64,000 bases of DNA from an archaeon (GTDB lineage Archaea; Thermoproteota; Nitrososphaeria; Nitrososphaerales; CADDZS01), in contig JARCRS010000075.1 in the NCBI GenBank assembly GCA_029850555.1, positions 1 through 64,000 on the forward strand, given 5' to 3'. Shown here one piece after another: positions 8,194-15,858 of this stretch. The notes beneath the pieces were generated by a model that was given only the letters and a program-made list of their open reading frames with translations, searched no databases and was not told where the DNA came from. The stretch's first letter is position 1. Every line of letters begins with the position of its first letter. The position numbers and the translations under genes are program-made.

Positions 8194-9582
8194 ATGCCCG
8201 CTTATGATTTGATAGTTAGAAACAGCAAGATGATCGATGGAACCGGATTCCACGAAGCTGACATTTGCATCTCAGATGGAAAGATCGCTAAAATCCAAAG
8301 GAATACTCTGGAATCGAACACATCCCATGTGGTCGATGCAAAAGGAATGCTCGTCCTTCCTGGATTAATAGACCCTCACGTTCACTTCCGTGACCCGGGG
8401 CTTACGTACAAAGAAGATTTTCTTTCCGGGAGTAAAGGAGCTAGCGCAGGCGGTGTTACAACGGTTTTCGACATGCCTACTACACAGCCCGTGGTAACTA
8501 ATGCGTCAATGTTTCAAGAAAAAGTGCAGATCGTGAAGGAAAAGGCTCTTGCAAATTTCGGATTATTCGGAGCAGCAAGTATCGATAATCTGAATGAGAT
8601 AGAAGGCCTTGCTCAATCTGGGGCAATAGCTTTCAAGACTTACATGGTTGCACCTCCCAAAGAAAGAACTCCAGAATATGCAGGGTCTTTTGTCACAAGC
8701 TCCGGACAGCTTTACAGAGTGATGCAAGCGATTAAAAGAACCGGCTTGATTCATTGCATTCACGCCGAATCAGATTCTACAATCGCTTGCCTAACAGACG
8801 AGTTGCATTCGGAGGGTCGTAAGGATCCAATGGCCCATTATGATTCTAGACCCAATTTCACTGAGGCTGAAGCAGTATTTGATGCAATAATTCTATCTGA
8901 AGCGATTCGAACCAAGATACATCTAGTTCACATTAGCACAGCGGAAGCTTCAGAATTGATTGCGAGCGCAAGGGAAAGAGGAGCGAACTTGTCGGCAGAA
9001 ACTTGTCCTCACTATCTTTGCTTTTCAAAGGAGATTCTAAATGAACGAGGGCCTTACGCCAAATACAATCCACCCGCGAGAAATCCACGGGATCTGGAGA
9101 GTTTGTACAGCGCTCTAAATAGGAATATCATTAACATGATATCTACAGATCACGCACCTCATGCGAAGGAGGAAAAAGAAAGAGGGCGGGAAGACATATT
9201 CAAGGCTCCTCCCGGCACACCGGGCGTCGAGACTAGACTGCCTATAATTTTGAAAATGGCTCATGAAGGTCGTTTGCGTCTTCAAGATGTGCCTAAATTA
9301 ACATCCGAGGGGGCCGCCAAGAGATTTGGAATATATCCCCAGAAGGGATCTATCGCGCCTGGGTCTGATGCTGATCTTACGATAGTTGATTATAATGAGG
9401 AATGGATAATCAAAGCTGCCGATCTTCAAACTAAAGCCTGGGAGACCGTTTTATTTGATGGAATGAGGGTTCGAGGAAAAGTGAAGTATACTATTTTGAA
9501 CGGAGAAACGGCCTACGAACAAGGCGTTGGATTCGCAAGGCCAGGAATAGGTCAATTTGTAAGAGGTAAACCCAGCAATTGA
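8194..9582 (+). CDS. Cyclic amidohydrolase, dihydroorotase/allantoinase type
   Basis: Dinuclear-metal cyclic amidohydrolase that opens or closes a cyclic ureide. Metal ligands are visible: HVHFRDPG with H62 and H64, the carboxylated Lys in AFKTY (K148), HAES, VHIST, and the catalytic Asp in STDHAPHA. Length 462 suits both class I dihydroorotase and allantoinase. The substrate loop reads DMPTTQPVVT at 93-102. Dihydroorotases have MPNT with an Asn that binds dihydroorotate, and allantoinases have MPLN, so this enzyme fits neither signature. Diverging from the pyrB-like operon suggests dihydroorotase. The xanthine dehydrogenase and carbamate kinase in that operon suggest allantoinase. I leave the substrate open. 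Confidence 0.85.
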   Translation: MPAYDLIVRNSKMIDGTGFHEADICISDGKIAKIQRNTLESNTSHVVDAKGMLVLPGLIDPHVHFRDPGLTYKEDFLSGSKGASAGGVTTVFDMPTTQPVVTNASMFQEKVQIVKEKALANFGLFGAASIDNLNEIEGLAQSGAIAFKTYMVAPPKERTPEYAGSFVTSSGQLYRVMQAIKRTGLIHCIHAESDSTIACLTDELHSEGRKDPMAHYDSRPNFTEAEAVFDAIILSEAIRTKIHLVHISTAEASELIASARERGANLSAETCPHYLCFSKEILNERGPYAKYNPPARNPRDLESLYSALNRNIINMISTDHAPHAKEEKERGREDIFKAPPGTPGVETRLPIILKMAHEGRLRLQDVPKLTSEGAAKRFGIYPQKGSIAPGSDADLTIVDYNEEWIIKAADLQTKAWETVLFDGMRVRGKVKYTILNGETAYEQGVGFARPGIGQFVRGKPSN

Positions 9583-9588
9583 AATGCT

Positions 9589-10809
9589 TTAGAAATTTTG
9601 AATTGTCTCGCGTTTGTTTTCGACAAGAATTTTTCCTTTCTTAATCACATATCTGGGTTTCCCATGTACTCTGAACAATTCCTTAGGCGTTCTCTCGGAA
9701 AAGACATTCAGGTCGGCATTATCACCTGGCTTAAGGCCATAATTCTTCAAACGGAGGATTTTGGCGGAAGAATAAGTCGGCATTCGCACTAAAGATTCAA
9801 TGTCAGAAGGCGAATTCATCTGTGCTCCATATGCGAGAAGGTAACCATTTGAAAGTGGATTGAAGTCGCCAAATGGATTGTACGGGTCAATGATGTTGTC
9901 GGAGCCATATGCAACGTTAACCCCAGCCTTCACCAGATCCTTGACTCGAGTTATTCCCCGACCTTTCGGAGGTTTGTGAGTAGCCCCACTTGAAATCATT
10001 GTGCAAGGATTGGTGACAACATTAATTGATGCAGCCTCTATCATTCTGATGATTTTCGAAGCATATTCTTCGTCATAGTAAGACAGGGCGATAAGGTGAT
10101 CTACTGTTGCTCTTCCTTCATAGCGGTTTCTCGAGACTTGAGTCGTGAAATACTCTATGTTCTTAAAATGTGGCAATACGTCGCAATGAACATCCAGATC
10201 GAGATCTTTTTCTTTCGCTAAGAGGAAAAGTTCGTCAATCTGCTTCTTAGAATCTCTCTCTGACGCTTCCGTTTCCGGAAGGCCTCCTATGACATTGGCT
10301 CCAAGATTTATGGCCTTCCTAAGCATGTCAAGAGTTTGGGGGTCTCTAATTGTCCCCTCTTGAGGAAACGCTACAATTTGGATATCGATGAGATCCTTGA
10401 ATTTCTTTTTCAATTCAACCATCGCCTCGACTGATGTAGTCTTTGAGTATTCATCTACATCTATATGTGTTCGAACAACAGTGACGCCGTTCTCAATTCC
10501 CCATGGAATTACCCTTTCAATTCTATCTCTCACTTCTCCCAAAGTGAATTTTTTTTTTGCGTCTCTCACCATTTGACGGGCTTCAGATATCGATCCGGAC
10601 TCTCTGAGTTTCTCTGCAAGAAGGACTTTGTCTAAATGAATGTGAGGTTCGACAAAGGTCGGAAGGACCAAGTTACCCATAGCGTCTATCTCTTCGTCAG
10701 ATTCCTCCGGAACTTCCTTGCCAATATTGACTATCTTTCCGTCATCTATATTGATCTGAAAAAGGCCCTCTCTGTCTAGCATCCTTGCATTACGAATAGT
10801 TAGATCCAA
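9589..10809 (-). CDS. Cytosine-deaminase-like amidohydrolase
   Basis: Amidohydrolase of the CodA branch, which deaminates cytosine or a related ring such as isocytosine, creatinine or an oxidised base. Seen: HIHLDK at about residues 56-61 as the first metal-binding pair, DVHCD in the middle, TVDHL with a metal His, and GSDNIIDPYNPFG, a variant of the CodA signature SDDVxDPxxPxG. Length 406 is typical. It converges on the cyclic amidohydrolase with only six bases between stops and adds another ring-hydrolysing activity to the cluster. Substrate choice in this family varies through a few pocket residues, so cytosine is a guess. Confidence 0.85.
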   Translation of the reverse strand: MDLTIRNARMLDREGLFQINIDDGKIVNIGKEVPEESDEEIDAMGNLVLPTFVEPHIHLDKVLLAEKLRESGSISEARQMVRDAKKKFTLGEVRDRIERVIPWGIENGVTVVRTHIDVDEYSKTTSVEAMVELKKKFKDLIDIQIVAFPQEGTIRDPQTLDMLRKAINLGANVIGGLPETEASERDSKKQIDELFLLAKEKDLDLDVHCDVLPHFKNIEYFTTQVSRNRYEGRATVDHLIALSYYDEEYASKIIRMIEAASINVVTNPCTMISSGATHKPPKGRGITRVKDLVKAGVNVAYGSDNIIDPYNPFGDFNPLSNGYLLAYGAQMNSPSDIESLVRMPTYSSAKILRLKNYGLKPGDNADLNVFSERTPKELFRVHGKPRYVIKKGKILVENKRETIQNF

Positions 10810-10860
10810 TTAGAGGTCACAATTGAGTCGCTGCGAGAGCTCCTGTGTTCAGCCTTTGGT

Positions 10861-11490
10861 TTAAGAAGAGTTCACGTAGTCCCTGCAAGTTTCTAGGGCA
10901 TTCTCGATTGCACTTGTCTCCCGCTCGAGCTTCATTGGCGAACTGCCGGCTCGCTTAACATTCATTTCCTCAACAGGAGGAATGTGTATGAAACCCGCGA
11001 TTGTGTTTTGATTGGTTCTTTGCGAATAATATATCGCTGAATACATAACCGTGTTACAGCAGTGTGTTCCAGCTTGATAAGAAACAAACGCAGGGATCCT
11101 CTTTTTGTTTAGGTTTGATACTATTTTCTCAGCTGGCAAGCTAGATCTAAGCGCTAGCTCCGCCCGTGCTATCACTTCATCACCTTTCGGTCTATGATTG
11201 TAGTTGTCCGGTACTGTGACATCTCCGAAGACGCTATTTTGAATATTAAGGGAAATCTTTTCGACCTTGATCTTTGAAACGTAATCCCAGCCGGTTCCGA
11301 TCACAATGTCAGGGCGAAGCCTGGGTATTAAATTGCTAAGGATTCGAGGGAGCTTGTTAAAGTCTTCAGGGAGCTCATAACCTACAACTTCTAACTCCCC
11401 GTAGGTTCTCTTATCGAGAGATTTTGCAATTTTTCCTGATGGATTCATTCTGCCTTCCCATCCTTCGAAGCCTGTAAGTAACGCGCGCAT
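10861..11490 (-). CDS. pcp: Pyroglutamyl-peptidase I
   Basis: Cysteine peptidase of family C15 that removes N-terminal pyroglutamate from peptides in the cytoplasm. The triad can be placed: E77 in the VEKISLN segment, the nucleophile Cys in GTHCCNTVMY (C145 by alignment with GTFVCN), and H169 in FIHIPP. Length 209 is within the family range. It lies about 50 bases downstream of the cytosine-deaminase-like gene on the same strand and may be cotranscribed. A 5-oxoproline ring is chemically a lactam, so a link to the neighbouring ring hydrolases is possible, but chance proximity is equally likely. Confidence 0.9.
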   Translation of the reverse strand: MRALLTGFEGWEGRMNPSGKIAKSLDKRTYGELEVVGYELPEDFNKLPRILSNLIPRLRPDIVIGTGWDYVSKIKVEKISLNIQNSVFGDVTVPDNYNHRPKGDEVIARAELALRSSLPAEKIVSNLNKKRIPAFVSYQAGTHCCNTVMYSAIYYSQRTNQNTIAGFIHIPPVEEMNVKRAGSSPMKLERETSAIENALETCRDYVNSS

Positions 11491-11880
11491 TTATCTTTCA
11501 GTATCTTTACTGAGAATAAATACTTTGACTAGAGACCTCTTTTTGTGTGCCCTAATCCAAACACTTCACTTCTGGCTCGTTCGTTCTCTCTTGAAATTAT
11601 ATTCACAAACCTAACGGTTCGTCGATCTGCGAAGAGCGCCATCATAATTTTGTATGATTAGACCGTTTTCTCAATTTGTCCTTTCTCCGGTTGCCTGCTT
11701 ATAGATCAAGCTCGATTAAGACATCTGAAAAAAGATGTCAATGTGGTTTATATCCGATTACTAGGAGTTCCGACATACATTCCTCGGACTACCCTGCTTA
11801 GCATGATTAATCGGAAGGCTTCGTAACTCGCGAAAGAGTAAATTCTGCGATCCAAGATAATTAGAGATGAAGCGTATAAA
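11491..11880. other. Intergenic region with hairpin and candidate promoter
   Basis: No gene is supported in this 390-base divergent spacer. It contains an inverted repeat GACATCT-GAAAAA-AGATGTC at 11720-11739, immediately followed by a TATA-like TTTATATC near 11747. This could be a promoter with an overlapping operator for the transporter gene that begins about 130 bases later. The rest is AT-rich with no recognisable RNA. Confidence 0.4.
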
Positions 11881-12855
11881 ATGGAAGACAAAGGAGTACT
11901 GACCATCGCCTCTTCCGGAATCCTTTACGGTCTGGTGACAGTCGGAGGAAGTCTCCTCTCGAAGGGAGGCTTTAGCGTTCTTGACATTTCATTTTTCTTC
12001 ATTTTCTTTTCGATACTAGTTCTCGCCCCATTCTCCCTGAAGAAAGATTGGAAGGTTTTCTCAATGATGAAGCCCAATTGGAAATTTTTCTTATCGTATG
12101 CACTCGTGAATCTCTTCATACTATTGTCACAATTCGGTAGTCTCTCCCTCGGACTAAATCCTCCCGTCGTGGCACTTCTACTCTATACGCAGCCGATCTG
12201 GACAATAATATTCGGCCGTTTTGCTTTCAAGGAAACGATCACTTCGATCAAACTCGGGATAATTGTCATGGCTTTGATTGGCGTTTTTCTTTTGATGAAT
12301 CCCTTCTCTTTACTAGCCAAAAGTCAATCCCCATCAGCGGGTGGCTTGCTACCTTCAACGAATCTATTGTTTGCAGAGTTTCTCGCATTGACCGGCGGAG
12401 TGTTTCTCTCTCTTTGGGTTATTCTTGGAAAGAAAGGAAGAGCGAATAGAATCAAAGAGCCCGTTTCTCTAACTTTCGCAGTTAGGACTTTTTCCCTGAT
12501 TCCAATCGGGGTAGTCTCTTTAGTTGCTTATGTTTTTAGAACTGGTCTCTTTCTTTCGAGCTCGGCCGATTTTTCGTTTGATTTGATCTATCTTGTTCTC
12601 TTTGCTGTCTTCGCAGGCGCAATTCCGGACTATCTCTTTTATCGGGGAATCGACAAAGTTCCAGCAACGCAAGCAGGTGTCATCCTTCTCTTAGAGCCAG
12701 TTTCTGCGTCGATTCTAAGTGTCATCCTTCGGATCTCAGTTCTTTCCTGGTTGCAATTAGTTGGTGGGGCAATAATTCTTCTCTCAAATTATTTGGTGAT
12801 GTTGGAAAGGAAAAAAGTCCAAAGCCAAAGCGAGACCAAGGTTATCAAGTCGTAA
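11881..12855 (+). CDS. EamA-family drug/metabolite transporter
   Basis: Integral membrane carrier with about ten hydrophobic segments in two repeated five-helix halves, the layout of the DMT superfamily (EamA domains at about 10-140 and 165-310). It is expected to export or import small metabolites such as amino acids or nucleobase derivatives; the substrate is not predictable. Length 324 is slightly above the typical 290-300 because of a polar loop near residues 145-165. A short charged tail faces the cytoplasm. It stands alone, reading away from pyroglutamyl peptidase. A second EamA protein, only distantly similar, is encoded at 35531-36466. Confidence 0.85.
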   Translation: MEDKGVLTIASSGILYGLVTVGGSLLSKGGFSVLDISFFFIFFSILVLAPFSLKKDWKVFSMMKPNWKFFLSYALVNLFILLSQFGSLSLGLNPPVVALLLYTQPIWTIIFGRFAFKETITSIKLGIIVMALIGVFLLMNPFSLLAKSQSPSAGGLLPSTNLLFAEFLALTGGVFLSLWVILGKKGRANRIKEPVSLTFAVRTFSLIPIGVVSLVAYVFRTGLFLSSSADFSFDLIYLVLFAVFAGAIPDYLFYRGIDKVPATQAGVILLLEPVSASILSVILRISVLSWLQLVGGAIILLSNYLVMLERKKVQSQSETKVIKS

Positions 12856-13015
12856 TGCTAAACTGTGACTAAAGTTTCTGGCCAGCAATTGCGATCCCTT
12901 GGCCTGAAGAATAAACTATGCAATTGCCAACTTTCTTTCACTGACATTGGCCTGCTGAGAGAACGCTTTGCTTGTCAACTGCGGGCCAACAAGGACCAAT
13001 ACGGGTTTGTTCTTA

Positions 13016-13035
13016 CCGTCAACAATTGTTGACGG
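13016..13035. promoter_or_regulatory. Perfect 20-bp palindrome upstream of AbrB/B3-like gene
   Basis: CCGTCAACAATTGTTGACGG reads identically on both strands over 20 bases. It lies 53 bases before the ATG at 13089 and just upstream of an AGATAAATG TATA-like element at about 13043. A dimeric repressor or activator is the likely ligand, and the encoded DNA-binding-like protein is the obvious candidate for autoregulation. Confidence 0.6.
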
Positions 13036-13088
13036 AAAGCTAGAGATAAATGCACTTTGGCCCAGGCCATCATCTGATAATTCCTAAC

Positions 13089-13496
13089 ATGAGCGCAGAA
13101 AATTCAGAGTACGCAAACACCCGTTCCGAAATCTCTTCGCAAAGAAACGAATCATCGCAGCAGCAAGTTATGTCCGCCGAATTCGAAGTCACCGTTAAAG
13201 ATTGGTGGATCGAAGGAGGAAGACTTGTGGTGCCGAAAGAATTCCGGCAGTACTTCCCTACTCCAGGAGAAGCGATCGTCCTAATTGATTATGAAGGACG
13301 CATGTATAGATCGAAGATGCATAATTTGTGGCAGGGAGTAGATGTGGGAAGGATAGACGGCATCAAACCATTCTACAGAAACCACCCAATCATTGTGCCA
13401 GGCACGAAACTTCGCATAAAAGCAACGGGGAAGGATACGGCGATCGTCTTGATGGGAGATAGGCCCAGCCGGCAGATTTCGTCAATCAGTCGTTAA
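13089..13496 (+). CDS. Small AbrB/B3-like protein, putative transcription regulator
   Basis: A 135-residue protein with a polar Ser/Gln/Asn-rich N terminus of about 35 residues and a compact beta-rich domain. The domain contains LVVPKEFRQYFP, then a strand-rich segment with RMYRSKM and a PGTKLRIKA end. This pattern of an IPKEF-type strand, a turn and a PGxxLxI strand resembles swapped-hairpin AbrB and B3-type DNA-binding folds, so I suggest a DNA-binding regulator; the match is by eye. The ATG at 13089 is preferred because a TATA-like element lies about 40 bases upstream, with an alternative ATG inside at MSAEFEV. A perfect palindrome precedes the promoter and a T-rich terminator follows the stop. 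Confidence 0.6.
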   Translation: MSAENSEYANTRSEISSQRNESSQQQVMSAEFEVTVKDWWIEGGRLVVPKEFRQYFPTPGEAIVLIDYEGRMYRSKMHNLWQGVDVGRIDGIKPFYRNHPIIVPGTKLRIKATGKDTAIVLMGDRPSRQISSISR

Positions 13497-13517
13497 AGTC
13501 AGATTCTTCTGGGACAA

Positions 13518-13545
13518 GGGGCGTTTGTTCGCCCCAGAATTTTTT
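13518..13545 (+). terminator. Hairpin plus T-run terminator
   Basis: GGGGCG-TTTGTT-CGCCCC (13518-13535) is followed by AGAA and six T residues. It sits just after the AbrB/B3-like gene. The T-run falls at the end of the convergent nop10 gene, so transcription from the left would stop before running into it. Confidence 0.65.
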
Positions 13546-13717
13546 ACTTATTTCCTTTCTCTTCATACCTTTCTTGCATTCTGTATCTTAGGTATTTATC
13601 ATCCAGAGAAAATTTTGGAGGATGAGGCGACACAGTAGGTTCAGAACCGCATTTAGGACATTTGCTTACGAGAGTATACGTCCCACAATTCTTGCACTTA
13701 TGCAGGAGCCGATTCAA
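13544..13717 (-). CDS. nop10: H/ACA ribonucleoprotein Nop10
   Basis: Small zinc protein of the H/ACA RNP, which guides pseudouridine formation in rRNA together with Cbf5, Gar1 and L7Ae. The family pattern is plain: HKCKNCGTYTL, then CPKCGS, then SPHPPKFSLDDKYLRYR. I place the start at a TTG at 13717, giving 57 residues as expected for Nop10. An upstream ATG at 13771 would add 18 residues and overlap the aIF2 alpha gene far more. With the TTG the overlap with aIF2 alpha is 20 bases, and a GGAAGGATCA element lies upstream. It is the last gene of the eL44-eS27-aIF2 alpha-Nop10 operon, a conserved archaeal order. Confidence 0.93.
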   Translation of the reverse strand: MNRLLHKCKNCGTYTLVSKCPKCGSEPTVSPHPPKFSLDDKYLRYRMQERYEEKGNK

Positions 13718-14522
13718 CTTGTTTTCTTGATCCTTCCCGTATAAAGTTGAATTTTCCGCGGCTCTTTTCAATTGCGGCCTGAATTTTTTCTCTCGCGTTT
13801 TGAAGAGCTCTCTCTGCCACTTTGTAGTTTTCCGCTTTTACGGTCAATCTGTACTTCGGCGTTCCCAAATAAGTCGTTTTTACTTGAACACCGGAAGAAG
13901 ATCTTGATTCTTCTGCCGAATGAAGCGCGTTTCTGATGACCTCGATGCCATCCGGAGTTTTCACCCGGATATCCATAATTCCCCTAACCTCAACAATAGG
14001 GATCGTAATTTTTTCAGCAGAGACTGTCTCGAGAATCTGTGCATAATTTTGCGGCAGTCCTTCGATTCTTTGTATGGCTTTTTGGCCCCGTCTTGCAATG
14101 TCGTCGAACGCATCATACAAGGTGTCGTATTGATCGAGAAGAATGTTTTCAAGCTTCGCGATTGCCCCCTCATCGAGATTGAGGCTCTTCTTCAATGCTT
14201 CGACGATCGATTTTGCTTTCTCGCTCTTTTTGACTTCGATTATCTTCTCTTTCCTTTCTTCTCCGCTGACCTGTCGAAGTGAAAGGTCGATCTCCTTTCT
14301 CATTTTATTGATTCGAATAACTTTGAGCACGATTTTTTGGCCAGGCTTTGCATAACGTTCTATATCTCTCACCCAGCCGGTCGCTATCTCGCTAATGTGG
14401 AGAAAGGCAGGTAATCGGCCGTACTCGTCAAGGGTAACATAAACGCCATGTGGACTAATCTCGGTAACAGTCGCAAGGACTAGTTCTCCCTCATCAGGCA
14501 TACTCATCGGTTGGGTACTCAA
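13698..14522 (-). CDS. eif2a: Translation initiation factor aIF2 subunit alpha
   Basis: Alpha subunit of the heterotrimeric aIF2 that brings initiator Met-tRNA to the ribosome. An N-terminal S1/OB domain (about 10-90) contains GVYVTLDEYGRLPAFLHISE and the KMRKEIDLSLRQV end. A helical domain follows (about 95-175), then an alpha-beta C-terminal domain that contacts the gamma subunit. Length 274 is typical. The Ser51 region regulated in eukaryotes is not conserved in archaea and no regulation is implied. It sits between eS27 and nop10, overlapping nop10 slightly. Confidence 0.96.
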   Translation of the reverse strand: MSTQPMSMPDEGELVLATVTEISPHGVYVTLDEYGRLPAFLHISEIATGWVRDIERYAKPGQKIVLKVIRINKMRKEIDLSLRQVSGEERKEKIIEVKKSEKAKSIVEALKKSLNLDEGAIAKLENILLDQYDTLYDAFDDIARRGQKAIQRIEGLPQNYAQILETVSAEKITIPIVEVRGIMDIRVKTPDGIEVIRNALHSAEESRSSSGVQVKTTYLGTPKYRLTVKAENYKVAERALQNAREKIQAAIEKSRGKFNFIREGSRKQVESAPA

Positions 14523-14568
14523 ATCCGATCACCGTATGTGAGACCTAATGTCATTCTGCAAAAAAATA

Positions 14569-14784
14569 TTACGCGTAATCCAAGCGTTTTATTTCTTCGC
14601 CCAAGTTCTCTGTAATTTCGACACGGCCTCCAGTCTTGTAAGCCAAGATTTCCCCGCATTGTTTGCATTTTACGTCATGGCTTGCATTCGAGTAAAAGAT
14701 GTTCTCTGTTCCACATTTGACGCATGTTCCAGAGAGAAACTCACTTTTTGGCTTGGGGGTGAAAACTCTTTCTTTCTTTACCAT
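14569..14784 (-). CDS. rps27e: Ribosomal protein eS27
   Basis: Small-subunit ribosomal protein with a four-cysteine zinc ribbon: CVKCG and CKQCG about 18 residues apart, followed by the GGRVEI signature near the C terminus. At 71 residues it is slightly longer than the usual 60-65 because of a basic N-terminal extension (KKERVFTPKPKSEF). It lies 12 bases after the eL44 gene and 46 bases before aIF2 alpha on the same strand. Confidence 0.95.
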   Translation of the reverse strand: MVKKERVFTPKPKSEFLSGTCVKCGTENIFYSNASHDVKCKQCGEILAYKTGGRVEITENLGEEIKRLDYA

Positions 14785-14796
14785 CTATTCTCAACT

Positions 14797-15075
14797 CTAT
14801 TGCTCTATCTCTAGTTTCCTTAGTCTGATTCCTAGTCTCTGGACAAACTTCCCGCAGACTTTACATTTCAATTTGATTATTTGTTTCTTTGTTGTCTTTG
14901 CCGTTCTGACCAGTTTAGGGAATTTCTGTCCACCGTATCCATGAATATCTTCCTCATGTCTCCTCGCGCCGATGGCGCTGGCTCTTTGCTTCCCTGCTTT
15001 GTAAATTGAGGCAGTATGAGAAGTGTGTTTACCGCATTTGGGACAAAAAGTGTTCATTTCCTTAACAAACTTCAA
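14797..15075 (-). CDS. rpl44e: Ribosomal protein eL44
   Basis: Large-subunit ribosomal protein near the E site. Two CxxC pairs (CPKCGKHTSH near the N terminus, CKVCGK near residue 75) form the zinc site, with the basic GYGGQKFPKL segment between them. The ATG at 15075 puts FCPKC at residues 10-14 as in other archaeal eL44 proteins, so I keep it over the internal ATG at 15057. It is the first gene of the translation operon. A TTAATAAAG element on the minus strand near 15120 is a plausible TATA box. Confidence 0.95.
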   Translation of the reverse strand: MKFVKEMNTFCPKCGKHTSHTASIYKAGKQRASAIGARRHEEDIHGYGGQKFPKLVRTAKTTKKQIIKLKCKVCGKFVQRLGIRLRKLEIEQ

Positions 15076-15273
15076 TGTCTAAAAACACCGTGGGATTTCA
15101 AGCATTAGTCAACATCCCTTTATTAACTCATCGCGCACGACAAGAAAAGGAAACAAAGGACAAAGATGCTATAATTCAGGAATCTGAGCAGCCGGCTGTT
15201 GTAAGTCTCCATATTGAAAAGCTCGGAAGAAATGGTCGTGCAACAAGAGTACGATGGAACGTACGCCATCAAT

Positions 15274-15855
15274 CTAGCGTTGCTCATCAGGCTCGATCCA
15301 GTTTTTAGCAATAATTCCATTCTTCAATAAGCTCTTAGCATTCTCGAGGGGCAAAATAGCGACATCTTCTGGTTCAAACGGACCGTATGTCGCGAGATCA
15401 ATTCCAGAAATTGCGGCATAAGGCTGGGAGAACCTCACATATACGTACTTTTGTTTCACTGATTCCGACAAGTGGGCCAATTCGCCGATCTGTCCGTTGA
15501 ACATACTTTCTCCAATCCTTTCAAACCTTTTCCGAGATTGTATCAGAGGCTCGATGATGTACCTCTCCTCTAGTGACAAATTTGTTACGTCTGCCTCAGG
15601 ATCACGATTGAACTTCTGGATACGCAGACCAATTAATCTTCGCGCGATATCGGACAAAATCTTCCTTTCAGCAATTGAAAGCTCCGCAGCAAGGCTCTTC
15701 TCCTTCTCTGAACTTTCGGCTCTTATCGTTTTAATGTGCGCCGCAATTTCTTGATAAGTGTCTTGCGGGATCTTTAGGAGTTCTTTTGAGTTATTCTCAT
15801 CCTCAAGCATCCTGTACAACTTGTCAGCTCGAGTTTCGATCATTTGTACTATCAC
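15274..15855 (-). CDS. gins51: GINS complex subunit, Gins51 type
   Basis: Replisome factor that links the MCM helicase, GAN/Cdc45 and primase. A long helical A-domain occupies about residues 1-130 and a small B-domain lies at the C terminus, recognisable by YVYVRFSQPYAAISGIDL and the YGPFEPEDVAILP signature. The A-then-B order marks the Gins51 (Psf1/Sld5) class. Length 193 is normal. It begins three bases after the priS stop in a priL-priS-gins operon, an arrangement seen in many archaea. Confidence 0.88.
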   Translation of the reverse strand: MIVQMIETRADKLYRMLEDENNSKELLKIPQDTYQEIAAHIKTIRAESSEKEKSLAAELSIAERKILSDIARRLIGLRIQKFNRDPEADVTNLSLEERYIIEPLIQSRKRFERIGESMFNGQIGELAHLSESVKQKYVYVRFSQPYAAISGIDLATYGPFEPEDVAILPLENAKSLLKNGIIAKNWIEPDEQR

Positions 15856-15858
15856 ATC

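Noticed and set aside
15075-15308. Plus-strand 77-residue frame between eL44 and gins51
   Set aside because: It lies over the promoter of the minus-strand ribosomal operon, overlaps the end of gins51, and has no domain pattern.
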